The notes under the pieces are model-generated. The model made no database searches and was not told the DNA's origin. It was given only the letters and a program-made list of their open reading frames with translations. A stretch of DNA of 64,000 nucleotides from the NCBI GenBank assembly GCA_002964805.2, contig PUDQ02000003.1, forward strand, positions 2,170,001-2,234,000, given 5' to 3'. Positions 32,401 to 43,785 of the stretch are shown in pieces (the stretch's first letter is position 1; the number at the start of each line of letters is the position of its first letter). The DNA is from Trametes villosa. Taxonomy: Eukaryota > Basidiomycota > Agaricomycetes > Polyporales > Polyporaceae. The position numbers and the translations under genes were made by a program.

Positions 32401-32813
32401 CCATGCGTGCCCGGTCTTCTGGGAGATGGGGATGGGGGTGTGCGGCCCGGCTTCGTCTCGGATCGGTCGAGGATCTTGCCTGACCGATTTGACGAACTGG
32501 GTCCTACACCGATAGCAGCCGACTGTACGGTACTGCCATCGGGGCCCGTGGAATGCGCCGTTTGGAAACTTGACGCGTCGGGCCTGGTGGTACGTGCCTG
32601 GCCTGATGCCGGATCCTCGTACCTGGTGGTCGGCGACGTTGTCTCTCGTGCTGGGCGTTTGGATGCCGCGCGTTCAGAGATCCGTTTTCGCGATCTGCCG
32701 GTGGGTTGCGCTTGCGCTTCGCTCGCTTCGCCCATCTGAGATCGCGGTCGTGATGAACTTGTCTCACCATGACGTAAATCGCCTTCCATTTTGATGAGTC
32801 TAATCTTCGCCAT
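29472..32813 (-). CDS. Gypsy gag with zinc knuckle and aspartic protease
   Basis: 1113 codons from ATG 32813 to TGA 29472-29474. The N-terminal 500 residues are Arg/Ser/Pro-rich and disordered with a coiled-coil stretch (ASERQRQLAENAKELDALAQ). Gag/capsid domain, about residues 585-755: GENDHHAFYNWLDGYLGWLR, EEWFSLEIDH, FEQAICAMHRRFVH and ARRFLDGLPMEIYN. Zinc knuckle near residue 820: CYTCGKPGHFSNDPAC; the spacing after His is close to CCHC but with an extra residue. Retroviral-type protease near residue 988: YTLFDTGSTTDSIS with DTGS, then DCIVGTPFMNEHGVVLD. Gag and protease share one frame and pol continues in the same frame after the stop. Particle protein and processing roles follow from family knowledge. 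Confidence 0.9.
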   Translation of the reverse strand: MAKIRLIKMEGDLRHGETSSSRPRSQMGEASEAQAQPTGRSRKRISERAASKRPARETTSPTTRYEDPASGQARTTRPDASSFQTAHSTGPDGSTVQSAAIGVGPSSSNRSGKILDRSETKPGRTPPSPSPRRPGTHGPIDSVPSRTGMAKDHADWRGEGTTSPLPAPKAQRAAPIDFLAPGVHSSTPTGVPPTRMDDAGDYQFGEPGEHVHRSEYQGGTEPGTSKPPRARSTDPRAILEHQDALRYQASERQRQLAENAKELDALAQRGQSFVREYINEVQAMQSRLNRVMDDNAKTVRDIAVEMDSTKKLIQGHDRPASRAYLDSTPHPVPQRASADGMDSGPRQSSASAHRAPSTRTSVPASEHCRNPSSTSGSRRDRSATNDQAHSGSERLSQRDYPPHLGTSTSGGTDRTSGPYGERVISPRYQDEGIDAYNDRVRMGLNRHRRVRSAMRPVLEEPSPERVRFQESPLDNPTARAPDYGEDRARSAYTGTGYIPAQFATPSARAGGASISAALDPRFPAPIYGVTGAETGYEMPSAVASVAVGTARYQDAMLMQLCDNIRFKVGIRRQKLPEGVKQPKVDPPGKYNGENDHHAFYNWLDGYLGWLRAYNICGPETDDERVRLLRTVVSGPAEEWFSLEIDHPTVAYYPTFEQAICAMHRRFVHASSAAKATQDYENVKYHASEGVDSFASNLKQAARLMVMPPNPYELARRFLDGLPMEIYNIVVVHRGLRPEFCKMQDILEHARQAEESRRLLRARERSENKTSSAAVKRDDKPRTSRRDGPRPDAHPPRAATGKPPAKDDGSGKTRAPANGGTCYTCGKPGHFSNDPACPEYHKRDTSLRPPRARMHAQRVEDDAQSDSEGQDGQEDREPDGWGGSQYEPAESDSEGEGSEVERAHAMWEDEREDDVLDEDEVVRTNAMRRIVVDDDDDDIVLLHANRVVHSANVRRKNSDTQRPSRDRANTSTMTALVNINGVQAYTLFDTGSTTDSISPEFAFVSKAKRITLDNQVVLQLGCSGSRSKISYGTRVPIDICGIRKEHYFDIVNLDRYDCIVGTPFMNEHGVVLDFSNRTIRTGSTSFTPFSYDEDHAFRGKRTPRNEDRRPKVNS

Positions 32814-32850
32814 GTTGGTCTGGACTAGTACCCTTAGGAGTTCAAAAAAG

Positions 32851-33062
32851 TGTAACGTTGACAGTGGGGGTCGCTAGGCACGCTAGGAGTGAACTGGTCA
32901 AAGCAGTATGATAGTCCAGCGTGTAGTTAAGCGATGCTACATTGGGCCGCGGCAGCGGGTGATACGAGTGCTACTGTATAGTACGTCCAGCCACCCGCGG
33001 TCCGCCGCGCGCCTGAGTCTCCGTCTCCGAGTCACGGCGTGACCGTGGTCACCGCCGTTACA
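32851..33062 (-). repeat. Gypsy 5' LTR, 212 bp
   Basis: On the minus strand it runs from TGTAACGGCGG (33062) to CAACGTTACA (32851), with TG...CA ends and a 7-base terminal inverted repeat TGTAACG/CGTTACA. It contains a GTGACCACGGTCAC palindrome near its start. It lies 37 nt before the gag ATG. No standard TGG-type primer-binding site is obvious just downstream. Confidence 0.8.
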
Positions 33063-34839
33063 GATGACTTCATCCCAAAGTAAGCACCCTCCTCGCTGTT
33101 ACAGAATGATACCTAAACTTATGCATGCAATGCACCATCCGGTCCATAGAAGTTCTGGGACGCTTCGAACATTATATCATGTTTCAATTAAAGAGTTGCG
33201 GTATGCAATGAGACCGGACGCCGAGTATTTGGGGATACCAGGGCTGCTCACGCAGGGCTCTCTTGCAACGAACTTGGCCCGGGAGTTCCACGACTGCTTC
33301 GTCCGCGTCAAACGACCTGTGACGGCTCCCGCTCGTTTCAAATTCTTGCGGTCCTCGGGCAGCTTACGGTTATTTCCGTCACCCCTGGTAGCTGTTAATA
33401 CATGTGAGTTAGTCGAAACCATGTCAAAAGGGGTTATAGTATAGGGCTAACATGTATAATGAGGTTTCCGCGGGTTCTTGAGGGTCGGGGCAAGGGTTCG
33501 ACGGAATGATACCAGTCTATTTCCCCGACTGAATATGACCAAGTTGCAGGCGCGAGGAGACTCTTCAAGCACAGAGTTGGAAGTAGTTTTGGCCTATATA
33601 TCCCCTTCCGGCCTCTCGCGCCATTCGGCGAACCCTCTCCATGCGTAGGCGTTTTCCCTAGGTGTCAAGGCTAACATTGACGGAACCTTGCAATGCAGAA
33701 ACTGCCCGGGGCGTTGTGTCAGGATCGCCCTATCTTCTTCGACGGATCGTGACAGAATCAAGGAGACCTGACGGAAGCCTCTGAACTTCAAGTGAAAGGT
33801 AGCGGTTAGTTACCGAGGGTACGTTACAGAGCTCACCATCAAATTCAAAGCGTTCTAGGATCGTCTCTAGGATCGCCTATGGTCGACTGCGTTAACGTCC
33901 GCAGGCATACCCTACGGTACGCCTCGCCCGCACTTGCATTCTCTCAGCGCTCGTGTCAATCATACTAACAGGTTCATAATAGAACTCGCAATATTCGAAA
34001 AATTATGGCTACGTCGCCGGACCTATGAGTGAATGAGGAACCAGCTGCGCGCAAAGACTGTTAAGGCGATCTAGGCCTCTGCGGATACCATTGCCGATGG
34101 TGAGTGGGAAGGTGCCTTGTATGGGAGGACACACCCTGACGCCTTGCGATAGCGTGCGGACGATTTGCGAGCGCGGTCACCAAGGGTCGCCAACATGCTG
34201 GAGAGTCGTGGTCCCGTGTACATGGCGACCCGCTATTTGCGAGGGCGTGCCGTCGGTGCCCTTTCCCTCGCGATCCAAACGGGACGCTCTTCCGTGTCCA
34301 CCTGCTGCCAATGACGGGAATGCTGCCCACCGTTTTTCGGACGGACCGCAGCGTCGGACTCGGGTCCGCAAGCCTGCGAAAGCCTGTGCGATTTCAGTTT
34401 TCAATACTCCGATGCCCGACGCCATCCAGCATGCTGCAACAACGGATGCTATCCGCCACGTATGGGCCGTCAGAACACTGTTAGAAGAACGCCTTGTCCT
34501 ACATAAGCCGAGCGTTCGATAATTGCTGATGACGAGCTGCGATGATGGGAACGAGGAAGGAGGAGGAAGAAATGGTCGGCCGCACCCAAAAAGCGGGATG
34601 AGCGTCTGTTTCGGGCATTCCCCATCTCAAACTCGTACCTCGTCCCCACCCTCTCCTCGCCCTCTCCACGACCGTCGCGGCTTGTGTGCATGAGGTCACG
34701 CCCGGATCGTATGTAAAGCTAGGCCTAACCGGCGGCGCATCCCTGAGACGACGCCCGTTACGTGAACACACCGTCGCTACGAGACCACTCTCGGCTTCGA
34801 TCACCTTTGTTCCTCCACCCCCGGTCTCTTCCATCCACG
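33063..34839. other. Intergenic, no gene supported
   Basis: Only short frames without recognisable features. The last 150 bases before 34840 are pyrimidine-rich and probably form the promoter and leader of the next gene. No RNA gene seen. Confidence 0.45.
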
Positions 34840-37615
34840 ATGAGCTCGACGTCCCCCGCGAGCCCGGCGTCCTTCGCAAGGCCGCAGCGGGTCGACACCA
34901 ATGCTGAGAACCGCGGCTCCGGCCTGCGCGCGTCCATCCTCGAGAGCGCGCTCGAGCTCGGCCTCGGCAGCAACCGCACGGTCGCGAACTGGATGTTCAA
35001 CCCCGTCGAGGAGGTAGATGAGGACAACGAAACGGAGGTGCGTGCGCATCACCTCGTCCGCAGTAGGCGGCAGGCCACGGGCAGCGTTTGCTGAGCAGGG
35101 CCCTCGCTGTCTCACCCAGGATGTAAATTCACCAAGTCTCACGTACGCGTCGACCGCGACGTCCGAAGAATCCAACCTTTCCGCTGGCGTGACACAGCGT
35201 TCCCAGCCCGGCGCCGGGATCCTTGTCAACGGAAAAGACCATGCGCTCACGCTGGACACCTCCATGCAGGAGCCCGCGCGCGACGCGCTCTCGCCGGGAA
35301 GGGAGACCCCGTCCCTTCACCCACAGCGCTCACTTCAGTTCGATCTCCGGGCGACTCCCGAGCCCCGCATGGCCTCCCCGATTCCATCACCGCAACCCAA
35401 ATCGAAGCTCAGCAAGCTCCGTCGGAAAATGAAGCCGGACGGGTACGAGAGCGATGGTGGGTACGCTAGCGAGGGAGGGAAGAACAAGGAGAAGGAAAAG
35501 GAGAAGAAGGCGAAGGAGAAAGAGGCGAAGAAGGCTATGAAGAGCGGAAAGGGCAAGAAGAACGTCGGTGATGCCACTGACAACGAGAGCGACGGAGGTT
35601 ACCTCTCGGAGTTCAGCCTCCGGAGGAAGAAGACACGGAAGGAGAAAGAGAAGAAGGACAAGTCGAAGACTACAGATTCCCCGACGACAGACTACGAGAC
35701 AGACAAGGGCAACTCGTCCAGCTTCTCAAAAAGCCGGCCGCGCAAGCAGTCCGTCGCGTCGCCGGTCAGTGGCGATGAGTCCGACGGAGGCTATCTCTCG
35801 GAGGCGTCTTCGAAGAAGAGGCGGTTCTTCAGGCTCAACTCGAAGTCTCGCAATAAGCAACACTCGGGCGACTCTCCTTCCGAAGTGGCTCCTCCCGTCC
35901 CAGCCCTCCCTCCTATGCTGGACCTGCCCATCGCGGACAAGTGGAGTCGCGCAGGTACACCATTGCCGCCAGACTCGAGAAATGCGACTCCCCTTCCTGG
36001 CGATTCCTCTAGCAGCCTCCGCCCGAGTGGGGAGACCTATACGTCTGTGGACACCTGGGCGACAACGGACACCAACGCGACGACGGATACCTCGACTACA
36101 GTGGAATCCGACGAACGGCGAGAATCGCAGATGTCGTACGAAGAGGGCCTCACGCGTGCGTTCCGAGACGCGGAATCAGTGCGCTCACCGAGCATCGACT
36201 TCCTGTCAACATTCCGCCGCGCGGGGGCGATGCCGCTTTCCCCGTCCAAGCTCGGGATGAGATCCGAGGGCGGCCCATCCCTTCCAGCGTCTCCGAGGTC
36301 CCCTCTGTCTCCTACCATATCGCCGTCGAAGTCCATCCGCTCGCGTCCGAAGATTTCAGCACCGAACACCACCACTCTCGCCCCGAAGCACGTCCCCGTC
36401 CCGCTCACTCTTACTCCCCCAACGCCCACAGCGTCATCAACGCTCTACCCTCCATCACCGGATCCTGACTATGTGCTCGTCACCCCGTCTGCATCAGCGC
36501 CGAATACGCCGCGCGCGCCGGAGCAGGGCCACAGTGCAAATCTAAGCGTCACATCGACTTCGACGTCCAACTCGAATGGCCCGCCCAGTCCCGGGATGCA
36601 GCGCCCGAAGGTGCTCGCGTACTACGATCTGCCACCGCCCAGCCCACCGCCCCGAGGGCCGCTGCCAGACGTGCCGTCCGACATCTCTCGGAGCACAAGC
36701 CCGTCCTGGAGCATGATGGAGTCGTCTTCGAATTCGCGCTTCCCACGTTCGGCGCCTGCGGACACGGCGGACCCGCGCGGGGTGCAGCAGCAGCAGTTCC
36801 GCCCACCCTCGACCCTCGCGGATCGGCCCAACACGGCTGCGCACCCACTCTCCAGGGAGATCGCGACGGACTCAGGGCCGCGGTCGCCCATCCCCAGGAT
36901 CGCGTCGCCCGTCCCACCCGCGCTGCGCGGGCGGGTATCGCCCTTCCCGACCGCGCCTGTGCTGCCGCGCGAGCAGACGACGCAGCTCATGCGCCGGACG
37001 TCGAAGCTGACTCAGGAGGCCGTTATCCGCGCGAGTAAGCCCGGGAAGGTGCCCGCGTCGGCAAGCGGGTATCCGTCCGCGCACAGCCGGTGGCCGTCGC
37101 AGGATCAGCAGCTCGGTGTGCAGTGGCAGCCACGGTCGGCGTCGGCGATGGACACGCACCGCCCGACGTCCGGGCACGAGTCCGACGACGGAGGCTCTTT
37201 CCTGGCGTACGACGATGACGACGACGACCTCAGCGACCTCTCGCCGAATACGCGGCCCACGTCTACCGAACCCGCGGAGTCGTCTCCCGACGTCAATACC
37301 ATCCTCGCAGGGTTCCGCGCGCAGCAAACCGCGCAGCCCGACGACGACTCGAAGCTGAATCCCGTGCGCGAGTCGCACACCCTGTCCGCCATCGTGGCGG
37401 GCTACGAGCGCGACACGGTGTACCTCGACGAGGAGGGCGGCGGGGACCGCTACAGCGTGTGGAGCGACGCGGCGAGCCGCCACAGCTTCCTCGACAATGA
37501 ACGGAGCGCGGCGATCCGCGCGAAGTTCGTCCGGCGGGTGGAGGCAATGTATGGGAAGGACACGGTCCCGCCAGTCCCGCACCTAGATGCCGGGCTGAGG
37601 AGCGCGTCCTCATAG
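34840..37615 (+). CDS. Low-complexity protein with ESDGGY(L/A)SE repeats
   Basis: Function not recognised. Two exons: 34840-35037 and 35120-37615; 897 aa. The N-terminal 60 residues look folded (GLRASILESALELGLGSNRT, VANWMFNPVEEVDEDNE). The rest is almost all disordered, rich in Ser, Pro and Lys. KPDGYESDGGYASE, TDNESDGGYLSEFS and SGDESDGGYLSEAS are three copies of one motif about 50-60 residues apart, each followed by a Lys/Arg block; a degenerate fourth, GHESDDGGSFLAYDDDD, lies near the C terminus. Repeated DxESDGGYxSE next to basic blocks suggests regulated phosphorylation or casein-kinase-type sites (inference). The C-terminal 100 residues regain order: VNTILAGFRAQQT, HTLSAIVAGYERDTVYLDEE, SAAIRAKFVRRVEAMYGKD. 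It looks like a conserved basidiomycete hypothetical. Confidence 0.75.
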
Positions 37616-39620
37616 TGTCCGGCGTTTTGGCCTCGACCCGTCTTCCTTTCCCTCTCCGCTCCCCTTCGTCCGGTTTGTCGGTTATTTATACATATGCTTT
37701 TCTCCGCGTCCTACTGTATTCGCTCCTTATGCTGCTGTATCTTCCCTCCTCATTGTGTGCATGATTGTTTTGCTCGGTCGCCGGCGTCGCACGCCCGGCC
37801 TTATGGGTCCTCGGCCAGAGTCCGTGGGGCCCTTCCGCTCGTTTGGTTTTTACGCTGCTGCGCGCCCGCTAGAAACACGTCCTTGGGATCCGGTCGCGCG
37901 TTGCTGCTGTGTATCTTTGTTACCCTTGTTAGTCATACCCCGTCCGTAATGCGTGCTCTACCCTGCTCTTCTCAGTCCCAATACCTTCGTCTTGTGCCCG
38001 CGATTGTACATACTTTCCACCCGATCTCCAGCTAGGAGGCCGCGGCCTGCCCATGGCCCGCCCTCCCGGAGAGCTGGTGAGCAGATCCCCTGCCGTCGGC
38101 TCGTGCGCGACGCGCGACGATCGCTGACGTTCTCTCAATCCAGGAAGTGTGGCATCGAGATCCAGAGCTTTGGGCACTTGTGTAACCATATGTTCGGGCG
38201 GCGCGACTGCAGCTCGGGCCCGCCTGTGAAAATGCGCAGCCGTGTTCACCCACGCCAGCGAGTGCGCCTCCTCGGGGAATTTTGTCGAGCGCGTCCTCGG
38301 GCGTGCGCGCGTGTGTGCGTTCTCACGTGGAGAGGGGCTCGAGAGCGAACTGTGCGTGCTACGAGAACGGTGCTGGGGGACACACCGAGCACCTGGTATG
38401 AGCTCCCGAGTCCCGTCGGCGCTATCGTGGCCTCCAGTGAGTGGCCCGCTATCTTGTGCTGTCCGAGGCGTACCTGTCGTTATCTTCCAAGGGGGTTGGT
38501 CAACTTGCAGGACAGGTCAGGCACTCGGAGGATCGACGCTCAAGGTCCTCCATGTAGGGTGCGGCTACGCTCAATCTATGAGCTATCATAGGCCAGCCTA
38601 ACTCGCCAATCGCGGCGTGGAGGCGACCTATGGGGCGGTAGCCAGCCGTGGTGGTGGTCCTCCCGTTCTATCCTTACTTCTTAATCTGATAGGGCCGGTT
38701 CCTGCGACTTACACCTCGGGTCGCAGGGCCGTTCCTCTCAGGCTGCAAGCTGTTATCGATTGCCGGCTGTTGCACCGTTCTGTGTAGCCGAGTCCACATG
38801 AAGATTTGCTCGGACAGGCATATGCTGCTATCCTCGGGCGTGTAAGCCGGCAACACTCACGCTTGTACAAGCGTTGCATCGCTACCCGGCCAGAATCGCC
38901 TAGCCGACAGCTCTAAGTATGCGCGTCGATGGCGTGACGCTCGACCGGGAGCATAGGCAGGGAGAGGCAGGGCATGTGCTCTCGAAGGACGGGTCAACGA
39001 GAGCGCAGCGTGGGTGCATACAGGACTCCTTCGGCTTCCTTAATCTACACGTGCTTGCACTGAGCGAATGACCTTGGAGGTGCGTGCCCCATCCGTCTCG
39101 ACCTCTTGGCAGGATTTCACTCATTCTATCATGCGCCTCTTCAGGAGGTCAATAATCCAGACTGTGCTCCGCCACGCTCCCACAGCGGGTCGATCATAGC
39201 CCGGAGGTCTGCTCGACGAACCTCCGTCGACTGGAAATCCCCGCCAACAACCAATGGCATCTCCAGACGCAATCTGCTTACATGCCGGTACGCAAGATTG
39301 TGTGCGCACTCTGACGCCAGGCTGTCCGATGGCTTTCCCTCTGATCCCCGCCACGGGTCGCCGTCCATCTGGGGAAGACGTCAACACGCTCCACTACGGT
39401 GTATCGCCGTGACTTTACTGCTTTGTGGGACGGTGATCAAGTCGGGAAAAGGACGTGGAATATCTTTCTTCCTGTGTACGGTATGCCCGAGCTCAAGAGT
39501 CTGTCACAGGACGAGGGGTCCCGCGATCTTCTCCGTGTCCATCACGCCCATGCTCTCGTATAAGTGTCGGACACTAGGGTACGCTCCGTCGCCGTCTCCA
39601 TCCACCTTGCCGCACCCCAT
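37616..39620. other. Intergenic, no gene supported
   Basis: 2 kb with only short overlapping frames, no domain and no repeat of note. The first 300 bases are T/C-rich and probably hold the 3' UTR of the preceding gene. Confidence 0.45.
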
Positions 39621-41481
39621 ATGCCCGAACCCCACGCACCCAAATTCCGCGTCGCCATCATGTAAGTAGACGCCACCTTATCTTTCCAGCCTGTCTTGCC
39701 CACTGAGGATAACGACTTAGCGGTGGCGGGCTCGGTGGACTGCTTCTTGCCCTGTTCCTCCAGAAGGACGCGCCGGACGTCGCGGTGGATATCTACGAGT
39801 CGACCGCTGAGCTCGCCGAGGTTGGCGCTGGGATCGGGTTCTGGCCGCGTACATGGGAGCTTCTCGTTTACCTTGGACTCGAGGACGAGTTGCGGCAGAT
39901 ATCGGGGGCTCGCGATAGCGCTGGTGAGTTCCGCTGGCGATTGACATGCCCTGGAGAAGACAGCTGATGTTGTTTAGCTCTCCCCGTGCATTACTGGAAG
40001 GCGGACGAGCCGGAAGCGGTCGATTTTTACGAGTTGCCTCCTCTTCGTACGTGGCTCGAGTTACCATGCCTTCGAGGAGATGGCCGCATACGAACTCACC
40101 ACGATTCAGTACATGCCTTCCATCGCGCGGATTTGCAGAAGATACTCGCCAAACGCCTGCATACCACGTACAAGATCCACTTCGGCAAGCGGCTCATGGG
40201 GTACGACGCTCCGCCGGACGCAGGAAAGGGTCCCATCGTACTACACTTCAAGGACGGCACGAGCGCAAAGTGTGACCTGCTCGTCGGCGCCGATGGGGTG
40301 CGGTCTGCTGTGCGGCAGACTATGTACGGCGCGCTTGCTGACCGTGCCGGAAGCTCTGGAGATACCGCGGCAGCGGAGAGGCTGCGCGCAATGCGGGAGC
40401 CATTTTGGAGCAGGGAGATCTCGTATCGGGGTCTTGTGCCTGCGCAGAAGCTAGCGGAGCTTGGGTTCAAGGACGTTAACTCGTTCGTGACGGTAGGATC
40501 CCTTTCATCGTTGTTAAACCATCCAACTGACATGCGACATTACCGTTAGCTATTCGGGAAAAACAAAGTGAGGACACGATCAGAGCGGCGTACGTGTACA
40601 GTACTGACGCACCTGGCTGGTACGCAGCATTTGCTCTGGTACCCAATATGCCGAGGGGCCCTCATCAATGTCGTCGCATTTGTGTCGCTTAACAGACACA
40701 AAGTTGGCGCTCGGTATGACGGGCCATGGGTCTCCGAAGTGACCGTGGACGAGGTTGTCCGAGAGCTCGAAGGTTGGGATCCGATTGTACAAAAAGTGCT
40801 CAAGGTATGTTTGCGCTGCAATTTTGCCGCGCCGTAACGCTGACAGCTAGCGTTGTTAGTCTATGGAGAGGCCGTTAAAGTGGTCCATACACGAGTGCCA
40901 CGACCTGCCCACTTATGTCGATGGTCGGGTTCTGTTAATCGGTGATGCGGTAAGATCGCACATCCCGCTCTTTTATCCGGATGCTCTGACGCGGTACCGA
41001 TGTAGGCACACGCTATGCGCCCTCACCAAGGAGCCGGGGCCGGCCAGGCGATGGAGGTGAGTAAGTGCAACGGCGTTGCTTCAAGAAACTCACCTCACGC
41101 TGTTTTGTCTAGGACGCCTTCATCCTGGCTTCCATCCTTGGGCACCACTCCGTCATGCTCAAGAATTTGCATCGTGCATTGCGATTGTTTGACGCCTCCC
41201 GACGTCCTGCCGCGCAGGAGGTCCAGCACCTTTCCGAGGCGAACGGAATGCTCTACCAACTCCGTGGTAAAGGCTGGGAGGAGGTGTCAGCGAAGCAGAG
41301 CCACGCGGGTGGGTTTCCTTTGGAAGCCCTTGCCGATGTGGGCAGGCAGGTTGAACATCAGATGGATTGGATGTTCAAGGGGGGCGTGCTGGAGGATAGG
41401 GATAGAATCCTCCAAGTCGTCGAGCGGGAGCTTGCGCGGCCACTCGACCCGCTCCAAACATTCCGACGGTCTGCATTATAA
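39621..41481 (+). CDS. FAD-dependent monooxygenase, salicylate-hydroxylase-like
   Basis: Class A flavoprotein hydroxylase: NAD(P)H reduces FAD, then O2 is activated to hydroxylate an aromatic or similar substrate. Exons: 39621-39661, 39721-39923, 39978-40492, 40550-40567, 40628-40804, 40860-40949, 41006-41056, 41113-41481; 487 aa. Motifs: Rossmann FAD motif GGGLGG (residues 15-20) after FRVAI; VGAGIGFWPR; HRADLQKIL with the FAD-contacting Arg; DLLVGADGVRSAVR (about 181-194); and GDA-AHAMRPHQGAGAGQ (346-362), the second FAD-binding motif. Exon 4 is a microexon of 18 nt. No signal peptide or membrane anchor. It stands alone without obvious pathway partners, so the substrate cannot be named. Confidence 0.87.
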
Positions 41482-41760
41482 CGGCTTGTATGTGTGCTGA
41501 GAGTATTGAATGATCTTGCTTGGATGGTTCGCATTAGTTAACAGCGCTGGATGGATCGGAAGAGTACAAGCTTCCAAACTTACTCAGACTGCGCCGCGTA
41601 GAGTAGTCTAATGAGTCACGTGCGCGTCGCGACGCGAGAGTTTCGCGTAAGCGCTCGTCAAAGCGCGTCTTTCTCTCGACCACAACGTCCTCGGGCTGTA
41701 GCCTTTCTCTTCGCGACTCGTATTCTTACCGCTATACCTGAAGACCATTTCTGCACCAGG

Positions 41761-43062
41761 ATGTCAGATGATGAAGGAAACCACGCGGGGGTCGCATACG
41801 ACCCGGACCAAGACCCGGAGGAGACGCGCAACATCAGGAGACAGTTCCGGAATCTCGAGCGGGAGCTTGCAGGTGCGTCAGATCGTCGAAGGACATAAAG
41901 CTTTCAATTGACACACGGGATACGTAGAAAACCAGGATATGAGCACGGAAGAGGTCGCGCAGAAGCTGCAAAGCGCCAACCGACTCTTTACGCAGGGTAC
42001 GCCCCTCGGACTCCCTCCCTAAGCCGTCACTCATCTACGCGCCAGTGAAGGGCATCAATGAGGCCACCAAAGACTCCAACCTCCTAGTCCAGTTCTCCCA
42101 GATGGGAGCGGCGAAGGCGCGCGCGATGAAGTCGGGCTCCGGCGCGTTCGACGTCGATGACTTTGTCGCGCGCCTCATCACGTACATGGGCGGACGCAAA
42201 CCGTTGTCGCCCGCGGACGAAGATGATGACGAGGAGAGCGAGTATGACGCGGGTGCGCCGCTGGACTGGGAGCGGATCGCGCGGCGTGCACTCGCGAAGA
42301 GCAGGCGGGTGCCTGCGATGGACTTCATGTGAGTGGCGCGTGCAGTCTGAGGGCGAGACGGGAGGCTCAGGCCTTTGTTGTGGGTAGGCTGGGGCCGCTG
42401 TCTATCGAGGCGAAGAAGCGTACTGCCGCGAAACGCGCAAAACTCGAGAAGAACAAGGAGGACCTGAAGAAGCCGCAGGAAATCACCGAAGAGGATATTA
42501 CGCGCTCAGAGAACGAGACGACGAAGAACGTTGCTACCGTATGCCTTTCCTTGTTTTCTCACCCACAAGCAGTGCTTATAGGGGAGGGACATGATGCAGC
42601 TTGAGCAGATCCTGACGGGCATCGACGGGTATGTGAACCTGTTCAGGTTCATCGTGAACCCGCACGACTTCGGGCAGTCCGTCGAGAACATGTTCTACCT
42701 ATCCTTCCTCATCCGTGACGGCAAGTGCGCGTTCGAGATCGAGGAGGAGACGGGCGAGCCTGTCATTAGTGCGTCTCTCCACTGTTCTTGTCTCTCCGAC
42801 ACTACTGACGGCGGTAGGGTCTCAGTGCTTTGCGAGGAGCCGACGGCAGAGGACTACGAGAACAAGCTCACGAAACACCAGCTCGTATTCGAGTTCGACA
42901 TGGCGACCTGGCGGGTGCGTGCAGCGCATATTGCGCAAGGTTGGCGGTGGCTGACCTAGGATCCCGGAACAGCGTGCTATTGAGGTCTTCGAGATCAAGG
43001 AGGCGATGATACCCCAGCGGCCCAAGTCCGAAATGCGTATCGGGCAGAAGTGGTACGGCTGA
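41761..43062 (+). CDS. NSE4: SMC5/6 complex kleisin NSE4
   Basis: Non-SMC element 4, the kleisin bridging the heads of the Smc5-Smc6 genome-stability complex together with Nse1 and Nse3. Exons: 41761-41872, 41928-41996, 42046-42328, 42388-42538, 42600-42768, 42826-42914, 42973-43062; 320 aa, a normal length. N-terminal helix region ETRNIRRQFRNLERELAEN; central VKGINEATKDSNLLVQFSQM and GAFDVDDFVARLITYMGG; C-terminal winged-helix domain with VNLFRFIVNPHDFGQSVENM, FYLSFLIRDGKCAFEIEEE, HQLVFEFDMATWR and AIEVFEIKEAMIPQR. Acceptor 42825 is preferred over the earlier AG at 42817 because only it keeps the frame into CEEPTAEDYENKL. Confidence 0.92.
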
Positions 43063-43785
43063 AAACGCCCCCGCTCTCAATAGGTTTGATTTGGCGCGCT
43101 GGTGTCCCCGCGACTGGCGGGTGCCGTCACGATGTGTTTGTGTACTACGAGACTGTATAGTAGGTTAATTTTATCTTAGAGCTCTGCTGATTATCGCTTT
43201 CGATTTGTCGGCAGCGTCAAGTTTTGGCTAGTGTATCGGGTTGGATACGGTGAGTGCTTCACGTTTCGTTCAACCTACTAGCGACCCGGCGGACCATCCG
43301 ATCGAGTACCGATGTGGCCGGCCCAGGTCTTGGACCTTGTACACGCCTTCCTACGCGGTCAGCGAGCGGAGTACCTAGCCTCACAACCCACCGTCGGAGG
43401 CAAGAATAAGCGCCCGTGGGCAACGGCTCTGCACTCGCGCAGCGGCGCAACGAATTGAATGCAAGATGTGTACATGTTCAACATTAAGTAGGAGGACCAG
43501 TTCGCATGAGTGTACGATGGGAAGGGAGGCAGAAGGGGCAGGCCAAGACCCCTTCTGTCTCCCTCCCCGCCGTGCAGCCATGCGAGCCGGTGTTTACAAA
43601 AGGAGCAGTACTACAACATCGTACTAAGTAGATAATACATGGGGAAGCAGGCAAGGAAGGCACGGGATGGTGAGTAAGGACAGGAGAGGAGAGGAAGAAA
43701 GAGTCAGGCCCAAGAAGTGTGGAGGCTTGCCCTCCGGGTGTAGGAGATGTTAGCACTGCCCAACCACTCTGAACGAAGGAGCTAC
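43063..43785. other. Intergenic, no gene supported
   Basis: 3' flank of NSE4, then sequence without domain-bearing frames. Confidence 0.4.

Larger units (their letters stand above)
27852..33062 (-). mobile_element. Ty3/gypsy retrotransposon, 5' half
   Basis: Order on the minus strand: LTR (33062-32851), 37 nt leader, gag-protease frame, TGA, reverse transcriptase, break. The 3' half is absent from the window. The right flank past 33062 starts GATGA; without the partner LTR the target duplication cannot be read. Confidence 0.85.
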
